From Chryseobacterium gambrini (GTDB lineage: Bacteria; Bacteroidota; Bacteroidia; Flavobacteriales; Weeksellaceae), in contig NZ_FTOV01000003.1 of assembly GCF_900156825.1 (NCBI RefSeq), positions 248,001-312,000 on the forward strand: a DNA stretch of 64,000 nt. Direction: 5' to 3'. Both the position numbers and the translations under genes were made by a program. A model generated the notes under the pieces. It was not told the origin of the DNA. It did not search any database and saw only the letters and a program-made list of their open reading frames with translations. Shown here piece after piece: positions 34,469 to 42,493 of the stretch (within the stretch, counting starts at the first letter, position 1; each line of letters begins with the position of its first letter).

Positions 34469-35059
34469 ATGGCAACCAAAGGAGAAAAAACAAAGCAATT
34501 TATTCTCGAAATAGCAGCTCCGCTTTACAACGAAAAGGGGATTTCTGGAGTAAGCATTGATGATATTGTAGAAGCTTCGAAATTGACGAAAGGTTGTATT
34601 TACGGACATTTTCAGGGCAAAGACGATCTTTCCGAGCAAGTGATAGAATATTCTTTAAATCATCTTAGTGAAAAAATAACGGCAGCTGTTTTGAAAGAAA
34701 ACACGGCAAAAGAAAAGATCGGTGCGTTTATGGATTTTTACAAAAACCCTATCAATACTTTTATAGATGGCGGTTGTCCGTTGTTCAACACAGCTGTGGA
34801 GGCAGACGACAATTTTCCTTCCATTAAACAGAAAGTGGCGGCAAGATTTGCGGCAGGTCAGGAAGCACTTTCCGGAATTCTTCAGGAAGGCATAGACAGC
34901 GGAGAATTATCTTCAAAACTCAACCCAAAAAGATTTGCTTTTAAGATGGTGGCGGCCATAGAAGGAGGCATCGTCATCTGTAGAACAATCGATTCTGCAA
35001 AACCAATGTATGATTTGGTTCAGGATTTGAAAGATGAACTTCAGAATTACAGTCTGTAA
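34469..35059 (+). CDS. TetR/AcrR-family regulator
   Basis: This 196-residue protein has an N-terminal TetR HTH (about 8-55: ILEIAAPLYNEKGISGVSIDDI then LTKGCIYGHFQGKDDL). The helical C-terminal domain has CPLFNTAVEADD near 105, typical of a TetR subgroup linked to old yellow enzymes and SDRs. Two identical palindromes, before the SnoaL-like gene (33983) and before the alkene reductase gene (35075), flank the gene and are the likely operators, so it would repress both its own unit and the enzymes downstream. Confidence 0.9.
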   Translation: MATKGEKTKQFILEIAAPLYNEKGISGVSIDDIVEASKLTKGCIYGHFQGKDDLSEQVIEYSLNHLSEKITAAVLKENTAKEKIGAFMDFYKNPINTFIDGGCPLFNTAVEADDNFPSIKQKVAARFAAGQEALSGILQEGIDSGELSSKLNPKRFAFKMVAAIEGGIVICRTIDSAKPMYDLVQDLKDELQNYSL

Positions 35060-35074
35060 TTTTTTTTAACCAAA

Positions 35075-35094
35075 AATATACTAAAAAGTATATT
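35075..35094. promoter_or_regulatory. Probable TetR operator 2
   Basis: AATATACTAAAAAGTATATT is an 8-4-8 palindrome with the same half sites as at 33983-34002. It lies 31 nt upstream of the alkene reductase start. Confidence 0.7.
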
Positions 35095-35125
35095 TTATAA
35101 TATTAATCTCAATAAAATTTTTAAT

Positions 35126-36217
35126 ATGAATACAATCTTATTTGAAAGCTACGACCTTAACGGACAACAGCTGAAAAACCGCATCGTAATGGCTCCAATG
35201 ACCAGAAGCCGATCAGACAATCCCGAGCACAAAGCGACTGAACTTACTGCCAAATATTATCAACAGAGAGCTACCGCAGGTCTCATCATCACAGAAGGTA
35301 CTTTCGTGAGCCCTGAAGCGGTAGGCGTTATCAATGTTCCTGCCATTTACTCCAAAGAGCAGGTTGAAGGTTGGAGGTTGACTACAAAAGCCGTTCATCA
35401 GGAAGGCGGCAAAATTTTTGCCCAGCTTTGGCACACTGGAGCTTATTCTCACCCGGATTTGCACGGTGGTAAAAAACCTTTGGCTCCATCAAATGTCAAT
35501 CCGCAGCAGCAAGTGTTCACCACATCAGGTTTTCAGCCTTCCCAAGAGCCACAGCCAATGACAACAGAACACATCAAAAGAACGGTAGAAGATTTTGCAA
35601 ATGCCGCTGTCAACGCTTTCGAAGCGGGTTTTGATGGTGTAGAATTTCACGGTGCCAATGGTTATTTGCTACAGCAGTTTTTCAGTAAAAATGCCAACCT
35701 GAGAACCGATCAATACGGTGGTTCGGTAGAAAACAGAGCAAGAATTCTGTTCGAAATTCTGGATGCCATCCAAAAAGTGGCAGATACAGGGAAAGTTGCA
35801 GTTCGTCTTAATCCTTCGCTAAATGGCATTATGGGGATTTCGGTCGATGATGAAACCATTGAGCTATACAATTACATCGTCAACAGATTAAATGATTACA
35901 ATTTAGCATACGTCCATCTCATAGAGCCATTTACAGACGTTTCAGATAATCCTCACGCAATACAGGAAGTGGCCAAACATTTCCGCAAAATTTACAATGG
36001 AACCATCATTATCAACCGTGGTTTCAACAAAGAAACAGCCGAAAAAGTGCTTCAGGACGGCGATGCAGATTTGGTTTCTTTCGGAGTTCCATTTATTGCC
36101 AATCCGGATCTGGTAGAGCGTTTCAGTACTAATGCTGCGCTCAGTCAGCCAGATCAGGCAACTTTTTACACTCCGGGAGAAAAAGGCTACACCGATTATC
36201 CTATCCTTAACCAATAA
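35126..36217 (+). CDS. nemA: Old yellow enzyme-family alkene reductase
   Basis: This 363-residue FMN-dependent TIM barrel has MAPMTRSRSDN near residue 23, the FMN/substrate-contacting QLWHTGAYSHP near 98, and FHGANGYLLQQF with the His/Asn substrate pair near 178. The family reduces activated C=C bonds, nitro compounds and N-ethylmaleimide with NAD(P)H. HTGAYSHP differs from the more usual HVGRxSHP. It is directly behind the TetR operator. The symbol is by family resemblance, not proven orthology. Confidence 0.9.
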   Translation: MNTILFESYDLNGQQLKNRIVMAPMTRSRSDNPEHKATELTAKYYQQRATAGLIITEGTFVSPEAVGVINVPAIYSKEQVEGWRLTTKAVHQEGGKIFAQLWHTGAYSHPDLHGGKKPLAPSNVNPQQQVFTTSGFQPSQEPQPMTTEHIKRTVEDFANAAVNAFEAGFDGVEFHGANGYLLQQFFSKNANLRTDQYGGSVENRARILFEILDAIQKVADTGKVAVRLNPSLNGIMGISVDDETIELYNYIVNRLNDYNLAYVHLIEPFTDVSDNPHAIQEVAKHFRKIYNGTIIINRGFNKETAEKVLQDGDADLVSFGVPFIANPDLVERFSTNAALSQPDQATFYTPGEKGYTDYPILNQ

Positions 36218-36232
36218 AAATATTTTTTGCGA

Positions 36233-36312
36233 CCGGGCGAGCTTTCCGCTATATCTTTTGTTCCGCTGAAGCTCCACAAAAAGATGCAGCTGCAATCCCT
36301 GTCGCAAAAAAA
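36233..36312. repeat. 80-nt intergenic inverted repeat
   Basis: TTTTTTGCGACCGGG at the left pairs with CCCTGTCGCAAAAAAA at the right, with an inner pairing around ATCTTTTG and CAAAAAGAT. It is the type of palindromic intergenic element scattered through Chryseobacterium-like genomes, as I recall. It could act as a terminator after the alkene reductase gene. Confidence 0.6.
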
Positions 36313-36351
36313 CGTCATCAATATCAACAATAACATTTAAACAATAAAAAA

Positions 36352-37092
36352 ATGAAAACAAAAGGAAATACCGTATTTATCACCGGAGGAAGTGCCGGAA
36401 TTGGCTTGGCCATCGCTAAAAAATTAACCGCTGAAGGCAACCACATTATCATCAACGGAAGAAATCAGGAACGTCTGGACAATGCATTGAAAGAGCTTCC
36501 GGGCGCTGTAGGAATTCAGGGAGATTTTGCCGTAGAAGCAGACAGGATTCGTATCGCAGAAGAGCTGAAAACCAATCACCCGGATGTGAATGTTGTCATC
36601 AACAACGCCGGAGCAGCTTTTGCATATCTGTTGAGCGAAACGGCCAATGCACACGAAAAAGCAATGACGGAGATGAACGTCAACTATATCGCCATCATTC
36701 ATTTCACAGAATTGATGATGCCGCACCTTTTGCAGAAAGAGGCTGCTGCTGTAGTCAATGTTTCCTCGCTGGCGGTTTACGGAAGCCACAAGTTTTTGCC
36801 AACCTACTGCGCTACAAAAGCAGCGTTGCACAGCTATACCGTAGCGTTGCGATATACGTATGAAGAGCAGAAAAATGTTCAGATTTACGAACTGTATCCG
36901 CCAACGGTAAATACCGAGTTTTCTGCGGAAATAGGTGGTGCCAACGGTATTCCTGCATCAGAAGTTGCAGAGGAATTATTCCTTGGATTAGAAAAAGACC
37001 AGTTTGATATTCCGGTAGGAGAGGTGAAAAAATACGCCGCCGCCGTAGGAGAGGCCATGGCAAAATTAGCTGCTCAAGAAGCCAATTCTTAA
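36352..37092 (+). CDS. SDR-family oxidoreductase (DltE-like)
   Basis: This 246-residue short-chain dehydrogenase has TGGSAGIG (residues 10-17), the NNAG motif near 84, the Ser in VNVSSLAVYG, and Y-C-A-T-K near 150. The C-terminal block ELYPPTVNTEF is typical of the DltE/YciK-like subgroup. It lies in the TetR-linked cluster, after a palindromic spacer, and precedes a second SDR gene that shares about one third of its residues by eye. The substrate is not visible from sequence. Confidence 0.88.
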   Translation: MKTKGNTVFITGGSAGIGLAIAKKLTAEGNHIIINGRNQERLDNALKELPGAVGIQGDFAVEADRIRIAEELKTNHPDVNVVINNAGAAFAYLLSETANAHEKAMTEMNVNYIAIIHFTELMMPHLLQKEAAAVVNVSSLAVYGSHKFLPTYCATKAALHSYTVALRYTYEEQKNVQIYELYPPTVNTEFSAEIGGANGIPASEVAEELFLGLEKDQFDIPVGEVKKYAAAVGEAMAKLAAQEANS

Positions 37093-37155
37093 CCCATTGA
37101 GAAGCTACTCTTCATTTAGTCTTGAGAGTGGCTTTTTATCAAAAAAATCAGTAAA

Positions 37156-37920
37156 ATGAAAATTCAGGGAAAAACAATTCTGATTACCGGTGGCGCATCA
37201 GGAATAGGTCTTGAAGCCGCCAGACAGTTTTTAGAGAATGGGGCAAAGGTCATCGTCACGGGAAGAAATCAGGATAAGTTAGCTGCCGTAAAAAAACAGT
37301 TTCCGGATCTGATTACGATTCGTAGCGATGTTGCAAAAGAGGAGGACGCAAATTCACTTTTTGAGTATGTTTTTAAGCTTGGTGGAATCGATATCCTTTA
37401 CAACAATGCGGGAGTGGGAGTTCCCCCGGTCAATTTGGGAATAGCAAACGACAAACATCTTGAAGGTGCAATTTATGAAATGGAGGTCAATTACTTTGGA
37501 GTAATCCGACTGAATAACTTTTTTATGGAAATGCTCAAATCACGTAGGGAAGCTGCCATCATCAATACGACATCTATATTAAGCATTGTCCCTTCGGTAT
37601 TGGAAGCCACTTATTCGGCTTCAAAAACCGCATTGGCTTTTTATACAAAATCTCTACGGTCACATCTACAGGCTATAGAAAGTTCCGTAAAAGTTTTTGA
37701 ATTATTACCTCCCTTGGTAGATACAGATATGGTAGCAGATCGACCCGATAAGAAAATAAGTCCGAAAGTATTGGTGAATGGATTAATTGATGGTTTACAA
37801 AATGATGTCTATACTATACGTGTAGGAGATACAAGAGCTCTTTACATCCTAAATCGTTTGATGCCACAGAAAGCCTACAATATGGTCAATGCAAAAAAAC
37901 ATTACAATAAACTGAAATAA
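37156..37920 (+). CDS. SDR-family oxidoreductase
   Basis: This 254-residue protein has TGGASGIG (residues 10-17), NNAG near 87, the Ser in INTTSILS and Y-S-A-S-K near 155. GRNQDKL after the second strand suggests NADP(H). ELLPPLVDTDM matches the corresponding block of the preceding SDR, so the two are distant paralogs. It lies 63 nt after that gene and 26 nt before the DoxX gene, probably one transcript. Confidence 0.87.
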   Translation: MKIQGKTILITGGASGIGLEAARQFLENGAKVIVTGRNQDKLAAVKKQFPDLITIRSDVAKEEDANSLFEYVFKLGGIDILYNNAGVGVPPVNLGIANDKHLEGAIYEMEVNYFGVIRLNNFFMEMLKSRREAAIINTTSILSIVPSVLEATYSASKTALAFYTKSLRSHLQAIESSVKVFELLPPLVDTDMVADRPDKKISPKVLVNGLIDGLQNDVYTIRVGDTRALYILNRLMPQKAYNMVNAKKHYNKLK

Positions 37921-37946
37921 ACAATGATTTTTGGCGCCTATATATT

Positions 37947-38321
37947 ATGAAAAAGAACACTGTAATTTACTGGACGGCAACTGTGATAGCTATGCTAACG
38001 GGTGCTACCTCAGGTTATTTTTACTTTACAAACCCAATGATGATCGGAGTATTTCATCATCTTGGTTTTCGCGATCATTTCAGACAGGAACTGGGCCTCC
38101 TCAAGGTATTGGGGTCTTTAGCAATACTGATTCCAAAGGTCTCTTCAAGGATCAAGGAGTGGACTTACTTCGGTTTCGGGATTACGTTCCTTTCCGGCAC
38201 ATATGCCCATTTGGTTATCGATGGTCTTGGTAAAAGCTTATTCCCGCTGATACCCTTTGTATTTTTGGTAATTTCTTATTTGTATTTTCATAAACTAAAC
38301 AATCTTACAACTTTAAACTAA
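37947..38321 (+). CDS. DoxX-family membrane protein
   Basis: This 124-residue protein has four predicted transmembrane helices. FYFTNPMMIGVFHHLGF then FRQELGLLKVLGSLAILIP, and GTYAHLVIDG, fit DoxX-like proteins, a group of small membrane proteins often found beside oxidoreductases and thought to take part in redox or thiol stress responses. A same-size ORF in another frame (37931-38233) was judged a shadow. It lies 12 nt before the next oxidoreductase gene. Confidence 0.8.
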   Translation: MKKNTVIYWTATVIAMLTGATSGYFYFTNPMMIGVFHHLGFRDHFRQELGLLKVLGSLAILIPKVSSRIKEWTYFGFGITFLSGTYAHLVIDGLGKSLFPLIPFVFLVISYLYFHKLNNLTTLN

Positions 38322-38333
38322 TCAAAATATATT

Positions 38334-39335
38334 ATGAAAGCATTTATCATTAAAAATTATAAAAAAGGAGGCGAGCTGCAACTCAGTGATGTGCCTGATC
38401 CGTTTGTTAAAGACAATCAGGTTCTGGTGGAAATCCACGCGGCCAGCGTCAACCTTCTGGATTCTAAGATCAGGGATGGCGAGTTCAAAATATTTCTGAA
38501 ATATAAAATGCCTCTTATTTTAGGTCACGATGTGGCTGGAATTGTTACCAAAGTAGGCTCGAAAGTTAAAAAATTCAAAATAGGCGATGCCGTTTATGCA
38601 AGACCGGCAGATTACAGGTTCGGAACTTTTGCAGAGCAGATTACAATGAATGAAGAAGATGTAGCGCTGAAGCCAGAAAACCTTTCTATGGAAGAGGCGG
38701 CATCTATTCCTTTGGTGGGATTGACGGCTTGGCAGGCAATGGTAGAAAATGCAACCCTGAAGAAGGGAGATAAAGTTTTTATTCAGGCAGGATCTGGCGG
38801 TGTGGGAACTTTTGCTATCCAGCTTGCAAAACATCTCGGACTCACTGTTGCAACTACAGCTAGCGAAAAAAGTTTTGATTTTCTTAAAAGTCTGGGCGCA
38901 GATGTACTGATAGACTACAAAACACAGCATTTTGAAGATCTTCTTCACAATTATGATTTTGTGCTAAACAGTCAGGATGCCAAAACTCTAAATAAATCTT
39001 TTGAAATTGTAAAGCCGGGTGGAAAAATTACCTCTATTTCAGGGCCGCCAACACCCAAGTTTGCCGATGAGCTTCATTTGCCGTGGTATGTGAAAATTAT
39101 TGTAGGATTGCTAAGCAGTAAAGTGCGGAAGAAAGCAAAAAAACAAAATATCAGTTACGATTTTCTCTTTATGAAAGCTAGCGGGCAGCAACTTTCGGAG
39201 ATTACCAAATTAATCGAGGCTGGAATAATAAAACCAGTCATAGACAAAGTATTTCCTTTCAATCAAACTAATGAGGCAATGAAATACGTAGAAAGCGGAC
39301 GAGCGAAAGGCAAAGTGGTTTTGAAAATTAAATAA
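38334..39335 (+). CDS. NADP-dependent oxidoreductase, quinone oxidoreductase type (MDR)
   Basis: This 333-residue medium-chain dehydrogenase/reductase has a GroES-like N-terminal domain (about 1-120, LGHDVAGIVTKVG near 62) and a Rossmann domain with VFIQAGSGGVGTFAIQLAKHLG near 145. No structural zinc Cys cluster is seen, which places it with zinc-independent quinone/enone reductases. The Ser and Tyr of the NADPH 2'-phosphate site are plausible. It is co-directional with the neighbouring SDR, DoxX and second MDR genes. Confidence 0.88.
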   Translation: MKAFIIKNYKKGGELQLSDVPDPFVKDNQVLVEIHAASVNLLDSKIRDGEFKIFLKYKMPLILGHDVAGIVTKVGSKVKKFKIGDAVYARPADYRFGTFAEQITMNEEDVALKPENLSMEEAASIPLVGLTAWQAMVENATLKKGDKVFIQAGSGGVGTFAIQLAKHLGLTVATTASEKSFDFLKSLGADVLIDYKTQHFEDLLHNYDFVLNSQDAKTLNKSFEIVKPGGKITSISGPPTPKFADELHLPWYVKIIVGLLSSKVRKKAKKQNISYDFLFMKASGQQLSEITKLIEAGIIKPVIDKVFPFNQTNEAMKYVESGRAKGKVVLKIK

Positions 39336-39352
39336 TATATAATCAGTTCATT

Positions 39353-40342
39353 ATGAAAGTAAGTAGATTTCACCAAAACGGCAATCCCGATGTGTTGGTG
39401 TACGAGGAAATTGAAACACCTAAGCCAAATGCGGGAGAAGTTTTGATAAAGATTGAAAGTGTTGGCGTTAATTATGCCGATACAATAAGAAGAAGAGGGG
39501 ATAACTATCCAGAACCCTCGCCTGTCCCTTTTATTTTAGGAATAGAGGTGGCGGGGACAATTGAAGAATTAGGAGAAGGTGTTGATAATTTAGCGATTGG
39601 AACAAGAGTTTTTGCCATACCGGGATCAGGTGGTTATGCACAATATATCCCGATTTCTGCAACTGCCGTTATTCCATTACCCGAAAGTATTGATTTTGAT
39701 ACTGCTGCTGCAATATTAGCCCACGGCTTAACTGCAATGATTGTTTTGCAAAAGGCTGCCAAAATACAAAGAGGCGAAACCATTCTTATTGAAGGAGCTG
39801 CTGGTGGCTTGGGGCTATTTGCAGTTCAGATTGCTAAAATTTTTGGAGCAGTCGTTATCGCTGCAGCAAGCACTGAAGAGAAGAGAAAAATTGCCATTGA
39901 TTATGGTGCTGATTTTGCAATAGATTACACGCAGGCTGACTGGAGTCAAAAAGTGATAGAATTAACAGATGGGAAAGGTGTTGATGTGATCTGGGAAACT
40001 ACAGGTGGCGAAGCTGTAAATCAAGCCCTTGACGCGCTCGCCGTTTTCGGAAGAATGATTTATCTTGGTCAAAGTAGTGGTCAGTCTGCATCAATAGATC
40101 CTTGGCGACTTACAGCGCCGAATCATACAATTACAGGTATTTATATCAATAATTATTCAAATGATCCTGTATTAATAGGCACGGCATTACAAGAACTTAT
40201 GGGATATGTCATATCAGGTGAAATAAAGGTGGAAGCAGGTCATATATTGCCTCTTTCTCAGGCCTCTGAAGCCCATATGCTACTAGAAAATCGTAAAAAT
40301 ATTGGAAAGATTGTTCTTAAGCCTTGGAAATTGATTGAATAG
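39353..40342 (+). CDS. Quinone oxidoreductase (MDR family, QorA-like)
   Basis: This 329-residue protein has the QorA-like order: VGVNYADTIRRRGDNYP near 36-52, LGIEVAGTIEELGEGV near 63, ILIEGAAGGLGLFAVQIAK near 145, and GKGVDVIWETTGG near 213. It reduces quinones or enones with NADPH. It lies 17 nt after the previous MDR gene and ends the TetR-linked redox cluster; the following kilobase has no intact gene. Confidence 0.9.
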   Translation: MKVSRFHQNGNPDVLVYEEIETPKPNAGEVLIKIESVGVNYADTIRRRGDNYPEPSPVPFILGIEVAGTIEELGEGVDNLAIGTRVFAIPGSGGYAQYIPISATAVIPLPESIDFDTAAAILAHGLTAMIVLQKAAKIQRGETILIEGAAGGLGLFAVQIAKIFGAVVIAAASTEEKRKIAIDYGADFAIDYTQADWSQKVIELTDGKGVDVIWETTGGEAVNQALDALAVFGRMIYLGQSSGQSASIDPWRLTAPNHTITGIYINNYSNDPVLIGTALQELMGYVISGEIKVEAGHILPLSQASEAHMLLENRKNIGKIVLKPWKLIE

Positions 40343-40467
40343 GAAGTACAAAAGTGTCTAATTTAATAATAGATGCTCATCGTGAAGTAAATTAACCAAT
40401 TATATGATTAGGCAAGTAATAATAAAACCCGTAGTGCATTTAGGAAAGTTTTTTAATCTAAAGAATT

Positions 40468-40487
40468 CCTCGAGGCTTGCCTCGGGG
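40468..40487. repeat. REP-like palindrome, copy 1
   Basis: CCTCGAGGCTTGCCTCGGGG is a GC-rich short palindrome in AT-rich DNA. Related copies are at 40795 and, in the other orientation, at 41012. Confidence 0.6.
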
Positions 40488-40530
40488 TAAAAGAGGAAAA
40501 GTTTGAAAAACGGATCTTAAAAAAGGAACG

Positions 40531-40722
40531 GATGACAATCCTACAATAGGGATTATCCTATGCACAGAAAAAGATGAAACGGTTGTAAAATACTCTGTGA
40601 TGTCAGAAAATGAAAAGCTATTTGCAAGTAAATATAGAACATATCTTCCTGACGAACAAGAATTAAAACAGCTAATAGAAGCAGATAGAGTAAAATTTGA
40701 ATTAGACAGTCCAGTAGCTTAA
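40531..40722 (+). pseudogene. C-terminal remnant of a DUF1016 (YhcG-type) nuclease gene
   Basis: The 63 codons read DDNPTIGIILCTEKDETVVK, then YSVMSENEKLF, SKYRTYLPDEQELKQLIEA, and end with TAA. This matches the C-terminal end of the intact DUF1016 protein at 41403 (ENPSIGILLCKDKDNEIVEY, then SEYKTQLPDKKLLQQK) but is a different homolog. No N-terminal part is present upstream. It sits between two REP-like palindromes in the 1.06-kb gap 40343-41402, which has no intact gene. Confidence 0.78.
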
Positions 40723-40794
40723 ATACTCATGATAAGTTATTGTCCTGAAAAAGGATGGTTTTTCATCAAACTAAAAAATTATGTTCCACTAATA

Positions 40795-40815
40795 CCTCGT
40801 GGGCTTGCCCCGGGG
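40795..40815. repeat. REP-like palindrome, copy 2
   Basis: CCTCGTGGGCTTGCCCCGGGG is related to the copy at 40468, with compensating changes in both arms (AGGC/GCCT to GGGC/GCCC). Confidence 0.58.
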
Positions 40816-41011
40816 TTGTTTATTGTACTGATTTTCAATCATCTTTATATTATTAAGAAATTGGAAATTTAAATCTTATACTAAAAAAGCGACAGATTCC
40901 GATCAAATAACACAAAGTTTGTAATTTTTTTGAACATAACTAAAAAGCTAAATTCAAAAAAGTCGCATTTTAAAGGGCTTCCTCCAAATGCACTACAGGT
41001 TAATAAATAAT

Positions 41012-41032
41012 CCCCGAGGCAGAGCCTCGGAG
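41012..41032. repeat. REP-like palindrome, copy 3 (inverted)
   Basis: CCCCGAGGCAGAGCCTCGGAG is the same family as copies 1 and 2 but in the reverse orientation. It lies 310 nt after the DUF1016 remnant. Confidence 0.58.
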
Positions 41033-41095
41033 TATTCTCTTAGAATAAAATAAAGTTTAATTATGAAGTCATTTAAACTCTTTTCTTTGGAAAAA

Positions 41096-41148
41096 GGCTG
41101 GGATTTAAGATTTTGTAGTTGAAAAAAAACAACTTAAATTTCCCAGCC
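41096..41148. repeat. Long hairpin of unknown role
   Basis: GGCTGGGATTTAAG (41096-41109) pairs with CTTAAATTTCCCAGCC (41133-41148), with a smaller GTTG/CAAC hairpin inside. Just before it, 41063-41085 resembles the left end of the IS5-type element at 28441. It may be the scar of an older insertion. Confidence 0.4.
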
Positions 41149-41204
41149 CGTGTACGAAGTACTAGACAAAGATATAATTTTATCTAATTCGTATTTTTAA
41201 ATTT

Positions 41205-41232
41205 AAAGATAGCTTGCGCAAGCTGTCTTTTT
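41205..41232 (+). terminator. Terminator-like hairpin without an obvious gene
   Basis: AAAGATAGCTTGC pairs with GCAAGCTGTCTTT, followed by TT. It resembles an intrinsic terminator for plus-strand reading, but the region upstream has only remnants. Confidence 0.4.
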
Positions 41233-41277
41233 CGTTTTGTAAGACTTTTTTGGTGTTTTATAAGATTACAAAACACC

Positions 41278-41400
41278 CCAAACATTCAGCAATTTAACCA
41301 GATAAATTTTTATCGTTTTTTGAGATTATTTGACGTTTTACAACACTCCAAACATTCTGCAATTTAATCTATGAAAATGTACTTTGCTGAATGTTTGGTG
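41278..41400. repeat. Cluster of CACCAAACATTCAGCAA-type repeats
   Basis: Three copies: CCAAACATTCAGCAA at 41278-41292, CTCCAAACATTCTGCAA at 41346-41362 and, inverted, TTGCTGAATGTTTGGTG at 41384-41400. They belong to the same family as the termini at 27987 and 28402. The last copy ends 2 nt from the DUF1016 stop codon. Confidence 0.65.
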
Positions 41401-41402
41401 TA

Positions 41403-42371
41403 TTAATCCCCAAATAATTCATGCAATTTCTGCTGAAGTAATTTTTTATCCGGGAGCTGGGTTTTATATTCCGAAACCATTGTTGGTGAAAGGCTTCTGC
41501 TCAAAGCATATTCCACAATTTCATTATCTTTGTCCTTACATAGCAAAATACCAATGCTTGGATTCTCATTTACTTTTTTCACGTCTCTATCAAGTGCCTC
41601 AAGGTAAAAATTAAGCTGCCCTAAATGTTCCGGTTTAAATTTATCTGTCTTGAGTTCGAAAGCGACTAAACACTGTAATCCTCGATGATAAAACAGCAAA
41701 TCAATATAAAAGTCTGAAGAACCGACCTGAACTTTATATTCTTCCCCGACAAATAAAAAATCTCTACCTAATTCGAGGACGAAATCTTTCATCTGTTTTA
41801 TTAGACCTTTCTGTAAATCATTTTCAGAATGGATATCCGGCAAGTTTAAGAAATCTAAAATATAAGTATCTTTGAAGGTGTTTACAATTTCTAAATCCAG
41901 TTCTCTCAACGCAGGTGAGATGGTCGAATGACCGATCATGGACCTTTCAAACAAACTCGCAGAAATTTGACGTTCTAATTCCCTCTTACTATAGCCCTCT
42001 TGTTTACTTATTTTAAGATAAAATTCTTGCTCCTCCGGTGTTTTACATCGAGAAAAGATAACCATATTATGACTCCAGCTAATTTCTCTCACCAATGGTG
42101 AGAGTTTTGGAGAATCTTTGTAAGTTTCATAGAACTGTTTCATCCTCCATAGGTTCTTATCAGAAAAACCTTTGATTTCAGGCTCAATTTTAATAATAAA
42201 CTCTGATAACTCTTTTACTACAGCTTGTCCCCATTCACTTATTTCTATCTTTTGACTGATGTATGCTCCAACATTCCAATAGAGATTTATCAATTCTGAA
42301 TTCACAGCCTTTATGGCATTATTTCGAGAATTCTTTATAATTCTAATAATGTCGGAAAATTGATCTCTCAT
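41403..42371 (-). CDS. DUF1016 (YhcG-family) PDDEXK nuclease
   Basis: This 322-residue protein has an N-terminal DUF1016_N winged-helix-type domain (about 8-140, LYWNVGAYISQKIE then SDKNLWRMKQFYETY) and a C-terminal PDDEXK nuclease domain (about 165-320), with the active-site pattern SDFYIDLLFYH...VAFELK (Asp, then Glu-x-Lys). The molecular role of the family is not settled; roles with restriction systems or mobile DNA have been proposed. The gene is framed by 17-bp inverted repeats (41384 and 42476) with almost no spare DNA on its 3' side. Confidence 0.87.
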   Translation of the reverse strand: MRDQFSDIIRIIKNSRNNAIKAVNSELINLYWNVGAYISQKIEISEWGQAVVKELSEFIIKIEPEIKGFSDKNLWRMKQFYETYKDSPKLSPLVREISWSHNMVIFSRCKTPEEQEFYLKISKQEGYSKRELERQISASLFERSMIGHSTISPALRELDLEIVNTFKDTYILDFLNLPDIHSENDLQKGLIKQMKDFVLELGRDFLFVGEEYKVQVGSSDFYIDLLFYHRGLQCLVAFELKTDKFKPEHLGQLNFYLEALDRDVKKVNENPSIGILLCKDKDNEIVEYALSRSLSPTMVSEYKTQLPDKKLLQQKLHELFGD

Positions 42372-42475
42372 AAGATATACAGAATATTAATGATAACAAA
42401 TTTACTCTAATATTTTATAAAAGGAAATCTTTAAGAAGTCATGAGAATCGCAAAATAATTGTTTAATTGACTAAT

Positions 42476-42492
42476 CACCAAACATTCAGCAA
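42476..42492. repeat. Inverted repeat partner upstream of the DUF1016 gene
   Basis: CACCAAACATTCAGCAA is the exact reverse complement of 41384-41400. It lies 105 nt upstream of the DUF1016 start and abuts the left end of the IS630-type element. Confidence 0.65.
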
Positions 42493-42493
42493 T

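Noticed and set aside
37931..38233. Separate 100-residue protein
   Set aside because: It overlaps the DoxX gene in another frame, shows low-complexity unlike composition, and has no family pattern.
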